37,804 nt of DNA from Betaproteobacteria bacterium UBA5582 (GTDB taxonomy: Bacteria; Pseudomonadota; Gammaproteobacteria; Burkholderiales; Rhodocyclaceae): contig DILW01000063.1 in the NCBI GenBank assembly GCA_002425245.1, forward strand, positions 1 to 37,804. Direction: 5' to 3'. Under the pieces are notes generated by a model. It had not been told where the DNA came from. It made no database searches and saw nothing but the letters and a program-made list of their open reading frames with translations. Positions 1 through 5,795 of the stretch are shown one piece after another (the stretch's first letter is position 1; each line of letters opens with the position of its first letter). A program made the position numbers and the translations under genes.

Positions 1-24
1 GCCGTACGCGCCGGCGCGTACGGC
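1..24. repeat. Perfect 24-bp palindrome
   Basis: Bases 1-12 (GCCGTACGCGCC) are the exact reverse complement of bases 13-24, with no loop. It lies inside the reading frame of the truncated first gene and starts at the window edge, so the arms may extend further left. No function is known. Confidence 0.6.
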
Positions 25-556
25 GACCTTCGACACCGATCAGGGCGCGGTTGACATCGATATCGAGGCCTATTTCCAGCCGCCCCCCGGCGGTTTCACC
101 GAACTGCCGCCGTTGATGCTGCCGTCGCCGGCCAACATTCAGGCGCTGAACGACTACGTGGCCCAGGAAATGGCGGGTTTCCTCAGCGCCAACGGCATTC
201 CGCAAGCGCCGGCGAGCATCAGCTACGATCGCAACGGTGAACTCCAGTTGCCGGCGGATTATCCCTATGCCGAGCAATTCAAGGCGGCGCTCGAAAAGGA
301 GCCGGTACTGGCGCGCAGCATGCAAAGCGCGGTTGCCTTGACTTCGCATCATGTCGAGATGCAGAAGGTCTTGCCATTCCATGAGGAATACGCCGCTGCC
401 GCCTCGTCGGCCGAAGCTGCCGCCGTGGTTGCCAAGTACGCCTGGGTGTTCGCCGACAATCGGCCGTCGGCGCAGATCGCGCTGCACTTCTCCAGGGACG
501 GCCGGGAGATCAGCCTGACTGCCGACGGCGAGTCGGTCTCCTGGCCGACCGCCTGA
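2..556 (+). CDS. Hypothetical protein, 5'-truncated by window edge
   Basis: The frame is open from base 2 to the TGA ending at 556, giving at least 184 residues. The true start lies to the left of the window. The visible N-terminal part is proline-rich (around PPPGGFTELPP), followed by a mostly helical, alanine- and glutamate-rich segment and a short C-terminal beta-like stretch ending SVSWPTA. I see no cysteine pairs, no membrane segment and no motif I recognise. It reads towards cysE, 139 bases downstream, but cysE has its own promoter and operator in that gap, so I do not infer a shared operon. Internal TTG/ATG codons at 113-118 could act as starts, but nothing favours them. Codon use matches the neighbours. 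No function is proposed. Confidence 0.65.
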   Translation, partial: PYAPARTATFDTDQGAVDIDIEAYFQPPPGGFTELPPLMLPSPANIQALNDYVAQEMAGFLSANGIPQAPASISYDRNGELQLPADYPYAEQFKAALEKEPVLARSMQSAVALTSHHVEMQKVLPFHEEYAAAASSAEAAAVVAKYAWVFADNRPSAQIALHFSRDGREISLTADGESVSWPTA

Positions 557-631
557 GCGCTGGCGGGCTGAATCCGGGTGCGTGGAGCTTGCCTGGTCAA
601 CGCCGAAAATTCCTGATCGGGCGGCTGATAA

Positions 632-656
632 ATAGCTGACAAATTCAGTCGAGTAT
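632..656 (+). promoter_or_regulatory. IscR type-1-like box at cysE promoter
   Basis: The published type 1 IscR consensus has half-sites ATASYYGACT and AGTCRRSTAT around a 5-base RWWWY centre. This site matches 24 of 25 positions: ATAGCTGAC, then A for T, the centre AATTC, then AGTCGAGTAT. It overlaps the likely cysE -35 element and part of the spacer. The type 1 class is bound by [2Fe-2S]-IscR, so repression of cysE under Fe-S sufficiency is the likely consequence (inference). Confidence 0.75.
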
Positions 657-664
657 TCTAGAAT
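636..664 (+). promoter_or_regulatory. cysE promoter (sigma70-like)
   Basis: A -35 like CTGACA (636-641) is separated by 17 bases from a -10 like TAGAAT (659-664). The start of transcription would be near 671, about 25 bases before the cysE ATG. The IscR-like box covers the -35. Confidence 0.5.
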
Positions 665-667
665 TCA

Positions 668-685
668 CTCCCTTTCAATAGGGAG
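668..685 (+). promoter_or_regulatory. Hairpin pairing the cysE Shine-Dalgarno
   Basis: CTCCCT (668-673) and AGGGAG (680-685) form a perfect 6-bp stem with a TTCAAT loop. The AGGGAG arm is also the only credible ribosome binding site for cysE, with its ATG 10 bases further on. The predicted transcription start near 671 would remove part of the left arm, so the hairpin matters only if transcripts start upstream. Confidence 0.4.
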
Positions 686-695
686 ATAGCACCCC

Positions 696-1445
696 ATGTT
701 CCGGCACTTGCGTGAGGATATCCGCGCGGTCTTCGACCGCGATCCGGCAGCCCGCTCGTTCTGGGAGGTGCTCACCTGTTACCCGGGCATCCATGCGCTG
801 ATCCTGCACCGCATCGCCCACTGGCTGTGGGGCCACCGGCTGCGCTGGCTGGCGCGCTTTACCGCACACCTGTCCCGATTCTTCACCGGCATCGAGATCC
901 ATCCGGGGGCTACCATCGGGCGTCGTTTCTTCATCGACCATGGCATGGGGGTCGTCATCGGTGAGACTGCCGAGATTCGCGACGATGTCACCCTGTACCA
1001 CGGCGTCACCCTGGGCGGGACTTCGTGGAGCAAGGGCAAGCGCCATCCGACGCTGGAGAGCGGTGTCGTGGTCGGGGCTGGCGCCAAGGTACTGGGACCG
1101 ATCGTCATCGGCGCCGGCGCCAAGGTCGGCTCGAACGCCGTGGTCACCAAGCCGCTGCCGGCCGGGGCGACTGCCGTCGGCAATCCGGCGCGGATTCTCG
1201 ATCCGCAGAGCCGCGAGCGCGAACAGCAGGCCGAAAAACTCGGCTTCTCCGCCTACGCTGTCGGCCGCGACCAGGACGACCCGCTGGCCAAGGCCATCCA
1301 CGGTCTGCTCGACCACGCGGCGGAGACCGATCGCCGCCTGGCTTCTCTGCTCAAGGAGCTTGAAGCGCAGGGCGTGAAATGCGACCAGGAAGTTCAACCG
1401 GCCGATCATTTCGATCCGAAATACCTGAGCAAAATAGTTGACTGA
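696..1445 (+). CDS. cysE: Serine O-acetyltransferase
   Basis: CysE transfers an acetyl group from acetyl-CoA to serine, giving O-acetylserine, the carbon acceptor for cysteine synthesis in the cytoplasm. The 249-residue protein has a short helical N-terminus (about 1-65), then a left-handed beta-helix of hexapeptide repeats (about 65-170, including IEIHPGATIG and GAKVGSNAVV). The catalytic-site stretch FIDHGMGVVIGET and the downstream GVTLGGT loop are intact. The length fits the shorter EpsC/SAT form rather than the 273-residue enteric CysE. The ATG at 696 follows AGGGAG at 680-685. It is followed by iscR, whose first operator begins inside the last cysE codons. An IscR-like box over its own promoter suggests coordination with Fe-S cluster assembly. 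Confidence 0.95.
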   Translation: MFRHLREDIRAVFDRDPAARSFWEVLTCYPGIHALILHRIAHWLWGHRLRWLARFTAHLSRFFTGIEIHPGATIGRRFFIDHGMGVVIGETAEIRDDVTLYHGVTLGGTSWSKGKRHPTLESGVVVGAGAKVLGPIVIGAGAKVGSNAVVTKPLPAGATAVGNPARILDPQSREREQQAEKLGFSAYAVGRDQDDPLAKAIHGLLDHAAETDRRLASLLKELEAQGVKCDQEVQPADHFDPKYLSKIVD

Positions 1446-1458
1446 TTTTGTCTGGTTT
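1434..1458 (+). promoter_or_regulatory. IscR type-1-like box 1 at iscR
   Basis: The site matches 22 of 25 positions of the type 1 consensus, with left half ATAGTTGACT intact and three mismatches in the right half. It contains the cysE stop codon (1443-1445) and the -35 element of the iscR promoter. Tandem type 1 sites at iscR are known from E. coli, where holo-IscR represses its own operon. Confidence 0.7.
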
Positions 1459-1467
1459 ATGTATAGT
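1438..1467 (+). promoter_or_regulatory. iscR operon promoter
   Basis: The -35 TTGACT (1438-1443) and -10 TATAGT (1462-1467) are separated by 18 bases. Both elements lie within the two IscR-like boxes. The transcript would start near 1474, about 30 bases before the iscR ATG. Confidence 0.65.
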
Positions 1468-1487
1468 TGACCGTAACACTTGGTTAT
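1463..1487 (+). promoter_or_regulatory. IscR type-1-like box 2 at iscR
   Basis: The site matches 21 of 25 positions of the type 1 consensus, beginning ATAGTTGAC and ending GGTTAT. It starts 29 bases after box 1 and covers the -10 and the predicted transcription start. Confidence 0.6.
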
Positions 1488-1503
1488 TGATCGGGAGACC
1501 GAA

Positions 1504-2001
1504 ATGCGTTTGACCACCAAAGGACGTTTTGCAGTAACAGCAATGATGGACCTTGCCTTGCGCGGCGAGGACGGGCCGGTGGCCCTGGCCGGTGTCGCCG
1601 AGCGGCAGAGTATTTCGCTGTCGTATCTTGAACAGCTGTTCGGCAAGCTGCGGCGTTACAAGCTGGTCGACTCCGTGCGCGGTCCGGGCGGTGGCTACCG
1701 GATTTCCCGGCCGCTGGAACGGGTCAGCGTTGCGGACATCATCCGTGCCGTCGACGAACATCTGGATGCCACCCAGTGCGGCGGCGAGGAAAACTGTCAG
1801 GCGGAACATCGCTGCATGACCCATGACCTGTGGTCCACGCTCAACACCAAGATGTTCGAGTATCTGGCATCGGTGACCCTGGCCGATCTGGTGAACCGCG
1901 AAAAGGCCAAGGCAGCAGCGCGTGGTGAAGCGGTGATTGCCGGGCCGCTCGGGCCGCACCCGCGGCGCACGCTGCGCGAAAAATCGGCAGTCGCTGCCTG
2001 A
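1504..2001 (+). CDS. iscR: Fe-S cluster regulator IscR (Rrf2 family)
   Basis: IscR is a winged-helix regulator that senses Fe-S status through its own [2Fe-2S] cluster and controls the isc operon. The 165-residue protein has the Rrf2 N-terminal winged helix (MRLTTKGRFAVTAMMDLAL...). It keeps the cluster ligands C92, C98, C104 and H107 at the same numbering as in E. coli IscR. The C-terminal tail (about 140-165) is basic and not diagnostic. An upstream in-frame GTG at 1480 was rejected because ATG 1504 has GGGAG eight bases ahead and gives the canonical N-terminus. Two IscR-like operators lie directly upstream, so autoregulation is expected. The next gene starts 6 bases after the stop, so they are very likely co-transcribed. 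Confidence 0.96.
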   Translation: MRLTTKGRFAVTAMMDLALRGEDGPVALAGVAERQSISLSYLEQLFGKLRRYKLVDSVRGPGGGYRISRPLERVSVADIIRAVDEHLDATQCGGEENCQAEHRCMTHDLWSTLNTKMFEYLASVTLADLVNREKAKAAARGEAVIAGPLGPHPRRTLREKSAVAA

Positions 2002-2007
2002 TCGACC

Positions 2008-3165
2008 ATGTTTCAGCCCGTCTATCTCGACCACAACGCCACCACGCCGCTCGATCCGGCGGTGCGCTTGGCCATGCTGCCCTGGCTTGACGGCCTGTGC
2101 GGCAATGCGTCGAGTCGGCACGAGTACGGTCGGCGGGCCAGGCAGGCAGTCGACGAGGCGCGGCAGAAAGTCGCATCGGCACTCGGTGCGCACCCGACCG
2201 AAGTTGTTTTCACCAGCGGCGGTAGCGAGGCCAACAACCTGTTCATCAAGGGGGCGGCGGCTGTGCTCAAGCCCGGTCTGATCGCCGTCAGCGCCGTCGA
2301 GCACCCCTGCGTGCTCAAGCCGGCGATGCAGTTGCAGGGTCGGGGATGGTCGGTGCGCGAAATCGCCGTCGATGCTGCCGGCCGGATTGATACCGCGGCT
2401 TACGCCGAACTGCTCGCTGCCCGTCCGGCGCTGATTTCGGTGATGCTGGCCAACAACGAGACCGGCGTGATCCAGGATGTCGCAGTCCTGGCCGCGGCCG
2501 CCCGGGCCAGCGGCGCCTGGTTCCACAGCGATGCCGTGCAGGCGCTGGGCAAGCTGCCGGTGGATTTCCGGCTGCTCAATGCGGCCGGCGTGCACGCACT
2601 GACCGTGTCTGCGCACAAGATCAACGGGCCGAAGGGCGCGGCGGCGCTGGTGCTCGACAAGCGGATCGAGTTGCAGGCGCAGGTTGCCGGTGGCGGCCAC
2701 GAGCGCGGCCTGCGTTCAGGAACGGAAAATGTTCCGGCCATCGTCGGTTTTGGTGTGGCGGCGGAACTTGCGGCGCAGCGCGTTGCCGAATGGCGGCAAC
2801 GGATGCCGGGCTTGAAAAACCTCCTGGAGCAAGGCTTGACGGCAATCGGGGCACGGATTTTCGGGCTTGGGGCAGAACGCCTGGATAACACCAGCTATTT
2901 CGCCTTTCCCGATATCGACGGCGAGACCCTGGTCGGCAAGCTCGACCGCGAGGGGTTCGCGGTGGCCAGCGGCGCCGCGTGTTCGAGCGCCAATCCCGAG
3001 CCATCGCATGTGTTGCGGGCAATGGGCGTGGCTCCTGAAGTCGCCCGCGGTGCAGTACGTGTCAGCCTCGGTGTCGGCAACAATGAAGCCGACATCGAAC
3101 ATTTCATCAAGGCCTTGCAGGCCACGGTCGGACGCCTGCAGGGACTGACGGCAGTTGCCGTTTGA
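2008..3165 (+). CDS. Cysteine desulfurase-family protein (NifS/IscS-like paralogue)
   Basis: This is a PLP-dependent class V aminotransferase-fold enzyme, expected to take sulfur from cysteine and hold it as a persulfide. The 385-residue protein keeps the PLP lysine K204 (in SAHKINGPKG), the H/D pocket residues (HSDAVQ) and the persulfide cysteine C325 in SGAACSSANPEPSHVL. It begins VYLDHNATTPLDP, as NifS-type enzymes do. It lies between iscR and iscS, 6 bases after iscR and 28 bases before iscS. It is clearly diverged from IscS, with a different cysteine loop (GAACSSANP versus GSACTSASL) and a C-terminus without the IscU-contacting tail. It may supply sulfur to another acceptor or back up IscS; the sequence does not decide which. 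Confidence 0.88.
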   Translation: MFQPVYLDHNATTPLDPAVRLAMLPWLDGLCGNASSRHEYGRRARQAVDEARQKVASALGAHPTEVVFTSGGSEANNLFIKGAAAVLKPGLIAVSAVEHPCVLKPAMQLQGRGWSVREIAVDAAGRIDTAAYAELLAARPALISVMLANNETGVIQDVAVLAAAARASGAWFHSDAVQALGKLPVDFRLLNAAGVHALTVSAHKINGPKGAAALVLDKRIELQAQVAGGGHERGLRSGTENVPAIVGFGVAAELAAQRVAEWRQRMPGLKNLLEQGLTAIGARIFGLGAERLDNTSYFAFPDIDGETLVGKLDREGFAVASGAACSSANPEPSHVLRAMGVAPEVARGAVRVSLGVGNNEADIEHFIKALQATVGRLQGLTAVAV

Positions 3166-3193
3166 ACAACCCGACGACCTAGCGAGAATGACG

Positions 3194-4405
3194 ATGAAAC
3201 TTCCCATTTACCTGGATTACTCGGCAACCACTCCGGTCGACCCGCGTGTCGCCGAAAAGATGATTCCGTACCTGTGCGAGCATTTCGGTAATCCCGCGTC
3301 GCGTTCGCACAGTTTCGGCTGGGTCGCCGACGCGGCGGTCGAGGAGGCGCGCGAGCAGGTTGCCGCGCTGGTTGGTGCAGATCCCAAGGAAATCGTGTGG
3401 ACCTCCGGTGCCACCGAATCCAACAATCTGGCGATCAAGGGCGCGGCCAATTTCTACGCCGGCACCAAGGGCAAGCACATCATCACCGTCAAGACCGAGC
3501 ACAAGGCCGTGCTCGACACCGTGCGCGAAATGGAGCGCCAGGGCTTCGAGGCGACCTACCTCGACGTCAAGGAAAACGGCTTGCTCGATCTGGAAGCGTT
3601 CAAGGCGGCGATCCGCCCGGATACCGTGCTCGCTTCGGTGATGTTCGTCAATAACGAAGTCGGCGTCATTCAGCCGATTGCCGAGTTGGGCGAAATCTGC
3701 CGCGAGAAGGGCGTGATCTTCCATGTCGATGCCGCCCAGGCGACCGGCAAGGTGGACATCGACCTGTCCAGGCTCAAGGTCGACCTGATGAGCTTCTCCG
3801 CGCACAAGACCTATGGTCCGAAGGGTATCGGTGCGCTGTACGTGCGTCGCAAGCCACGCATCCGCCTGGAGGCGCAGATGCACGGCGGCGGTCACGAGCG
3901 CGGTTTCCGCTCGGGCACGCTGGCCACGCACCAGATCGTCGGCATGGGCGAAGCCTTCCGGATTGCGCGCGAGGAAATGGTTGAAGAAAACAAACGAATC
4001 AAATACTTGCGCGATAAACTTCTGAAAGGACTTCAAGATATTGAAGCGACTTTCATCAATGGTGATCTGAATCACCGCATTCCGCACAACCTGAACATCA
4101 GCTTTGCCTATGTCGAGGGCGAATCGATGATCATGGCGATCAAGGATCTGGCGGTGTCGTCGGGTTCGGCCTGCACCTCGGCCAGCCTGGAACCTTCCTA
4201 CGTGCTGCGTGCGCTCGGTCGCGACGACGAACTGGCGCACAGTTCGATCCGTTTCAGCATCGGCCGGTTCACGACTGAAGAGGAAGTAGACTATGCAATC
4301 AAGCTGTTGCACGCCAAAGTTGGCAAGCTACGTGATCTTTCGCCGCTGTGGGAAATGTACAAGGACGGCATCGATCTGAGCACGGTTCAGTGGGCCGCAC
4401 ACTAA
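3194..4405 (+). CDS. iscS: Cysteine desulfurase IscS
   Basis: IscS removes sulfur from cysteine and passes it as a persulfide to IscU and other acceptors. The 403-residue product, one residue shorter than E. coli IscS, begins MKLPIYLDYSATTPVDP like the enteric protein. The PLP lysine is K205 (SAHKTYGPKG) and the persulfide cysteine C327 lies in SSGSACTSASLEPSYVLRALG. The C-terminal tail ending STVQWAAH, which in IscS contacts IscU, is present. ATG 3194 was preferred to ATG 3188 and to an upstream TTG at 3155 because it gives the family N-terminus; the ribosome binding site (AGCGAG, 3181-3186) is weak. The gene is followed by iscU 22 bases downstream. Confidence 0.97.
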   Translation: MKLPIYLDYSATTPVDPRVAEKMIPYLCEHFGNPASRSHSFGWVADAAVEEAREQVAALVGADPKEIVWTSGATESNNLAIKGAANFYAGTKGKHIITVKTEHKAVLDTVREMERQGFEATYLDVKENGLLDLEAFKAAIRPDTVLASVMFVNNEVGVIQPIAELGEICREKGVIFHVDAAQATGKVDIDLSRLKVDLMSFSAHKTYGPKGIGALYVRRKPRIRLEAQMHGGGHERGFRSGTLATHQIVGMGEAFRIAREEMVEENKRIKYLRDKLLKGLQDIEATFINGDLNHRIPHNLNISFAYVEGESMIMAIKDLAVSSGSACTSASLEPSYVLRALGRDDELAHSSIRFSIGRFTTEEEVDYAIKLLHAKVGKLRDLSPLWEMYKDGIDLSTVQWAAH

Positions 4406-4427
4406 CAGGGAATCAAGGAGAAACAAC

Positions 4428-4811
4428 ATGAGCTATAGCGTAAAAGTCATTGATCATTATGAGAATCCGCGCAACGTCGGTTCCTTTGGCAAGGAAGACG
4501 ACGGCGTCGGCACCGGCATGGTCGGCGCGCCGGCCTGCGGCGACGTGATGAAGCTGCAGATCAAGGTCAACAAGTCCGGTGTGATCGAGGATGCCAAGTT
4601 CAAGACCTATGGTTGCGGCTCGGCCATTGCCTCGTCGTCGCTGGTGACCGAATGGGTCAAGGGCAAGACCGTCGATCAGGCGCTCGAAATCAAGAACACC
4701 GAAATCGCCGAAGAACTGGCCCTGCCGCCGGTTAAAATCCACTGCTCGATCCTGGCCGAGGACGCCATCAAGGCGGCCGTCGCGGATTACAAGAAAAAGC
4801 ACGGAGAATAA
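4428..4811 (+). CDS. iscU: Fe-S cluster scaffold IscU
   Basis: IscU is the scaffold on which [2Fe-2S] clusters are built from IscS-derived sulfur and from iron, then released by HscA/HscB. The 127-residue protein has the three cluster cysteines C37 (PACGD), C63 (YGCGSA) and C106 (HCSILAED). It also has the HscA recognition motif LPPVK at 99-103 and D39 next to C37. Its length equals the family norm of about 128. A strong ribosome binding site AAGGAG (4415-4420) precedes ATG 4428. The iscA ATG begins 2 bases after the iscU stop, suggesting translational coupling. Confidence 0.97.
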   Translation: MSYSVKVIDHYENPRNVGSFGKEDDGVGTGMVGAPACGDVMKLQIKVNKSGVIEDAKFKTYGCGSAIASSSLVTEWVKGKTVDQALEIKNTEIAEELALPPVKIHCSILAEDAIKAAVADYKKKHGE

Positions 4812-4813
4812 GC

Positions 4814-5137
4814 ATGGGCGTTACCCTGACCGACTCGGCGGCAAAGCATGTCGCCAATTTCCTGCAGAAGCGGGGCAAGGGCGTCGGCCTGCGCCTTGGC
4901 GTTCGCACCTCCGGCTGTTCGGGGATGGCCTACAAGCTGGAATTCGTCGATGACATCAACGAGGACGACCAGGTGTTCGAAACCGGCGGGGTCAAGGTCG
5001 TGGTCGATGCCCGGAGCTTGCCCTACCTTGAAGGCATGGAACTGGACTACGCCCGCGAAGGCCTGAACGAGGGGTTCAAGTTCAATAACCCCAACGTCAA
5101 GGATCAATGCGGTTGCGGCGAATCCTTTAATGTCTGA
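4814..5137 (+). CDS. iscA: A-type Fe-S carrier IscA
   Basis: IscA is an A-type carrier that passes iron or Fe-S clusters to apo-proteins. The 107-residue protein has the three conserved cysteines C35 (RTSGCSGMAY), C99 and C101 (QCGCGESF), matching E. coli IscA in number and position. It starts at ATG 4814, two bases after iscU, with GGAG in the end of iscU as ribosome binding site. The 126 bases after its stop contain a palindrome-rich element before hscB, the only sizeable gap inside the isc operon. Confidence 0.96.
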   Translation: MGVTLTDSAAKHVANFLQKRGKGVGLRLGVRTSGCSGMAYKLEFVDDINEDDQVFETGGVKVVVDARSLPYLEGMELDYAREGLNEGFKFNNPNVKDQCGCGESFNV

Positions 5138-5156
5138 GGCTCGGCGGGGCGGCGTT

Positions 5157-5242
5157 GAGCCCCGCTTGCCGTACTGACGTACTGTCTGCGCGGGGCTCGC
5201 CTTGCTCCGCCTTCGCTTTGCTGTTTGTCGCATCCTGATGCG
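5157..5242. repeat. REP-like palindromic element between iscA and hscB
   Basis: GAGCCCCGC (5157-5165) pairs perfectly with GCGGGGCTC (5190-5198). Its loop contains the smaller inverted repeat GTAC-TGAC-GTAC. A second hairpin, CGCATC-CT-GATGCG, occupies 5229-5242. There is no T-run after either stem, so it is not a classical terminator. The layout resembles dispersed intergenic palindromes, but multiple copies cannot be shown from one window. Confidence 0.5.
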
Positions 5243-5263
5243 CTGCCAATTCGAGGTTTGTCT

Positions 5264-5791
5264 TTGGACCTGACCGCTGATTTCTTCTCCTTGTTCGGCT
5301 TGCCGAAAACTTTCCGGCTGAATCTGTCCGAGCTCGATTCGCGCTACCGCGACGTGCAGGCGCAGGTGCATCCGGATCGTTTCGCCAATGCCAGCGAGGC
5401 CGAGCGGCGTTTGTCGATGCAGTGGGCGACGCGGGCCAACGAGGCCTACCTGACGCTGAAGAAGCCGCTGGAGCGGGCAAAATACCTGCTCGAACTGGCT
5501 GATCACGACCTGCAGGCGGAGAACAACACCGCGATGCCGGCCGATTTCCTGATGGAACAGATGGAATGGCGCGAAGCGGTGATGGAGGCGCGTGCCGGCG
5601 GCGATCACCACGAACTGGAACGCCTCTACCAGCGCCTGCGCGGCGACATGGACGGGCGTTACGGCGAAGTCGGGCGGTTGCTCGACGAGGCCGGCGATTA
5701 CCCCCTGGCCACCGACCGCGTACGCCGCCTGATGTTTCTGGAAAAACTGCTTTACGAAATCGATGACGCGCTGGCGTCGCTGGAAGAATAA
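5264..5791 (+). CDS. hscB: Fe-S co-chaperone HscB (J-type)
   Basis: HscB is the J-domain co-chaperone that delivers IscU to HscA and stimulates its ATPase. The 175-residue product has an N-terminal J-domain (about 1-80) with the HPD motif at 36-38 (VHPDRF). A C-terminal three-helix bundle (about 95-175) includes DFLMEQMEWREAV, the IscU-binding region. The family length is about 171-176. The start chosen is TTG 5264, seven bases after CGAGG, giving MDLTADFFSLFGLP. TTG 5258 is too close to that site, and an extension to 5225 would run through the palindromic element. It ends 4 bases before hscA. Confidence 0.93.
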   Translation: MDLTADFFSLFGLPKTFRLNLSELDSRYRDVQAQVHPDRFANASEAERRLSMQWATRANEAYLTLKKPLERAKYLLELADHDLQAENNTAMPADFLMEQMEWREAVMEARAGGDHHELERLYQRLRGDMDGRYGEVGRLLDEAGDYPLATDRVRRLMFLEKLLYEIDDALASLEE

Positions 5792-5795
5792 GAAC

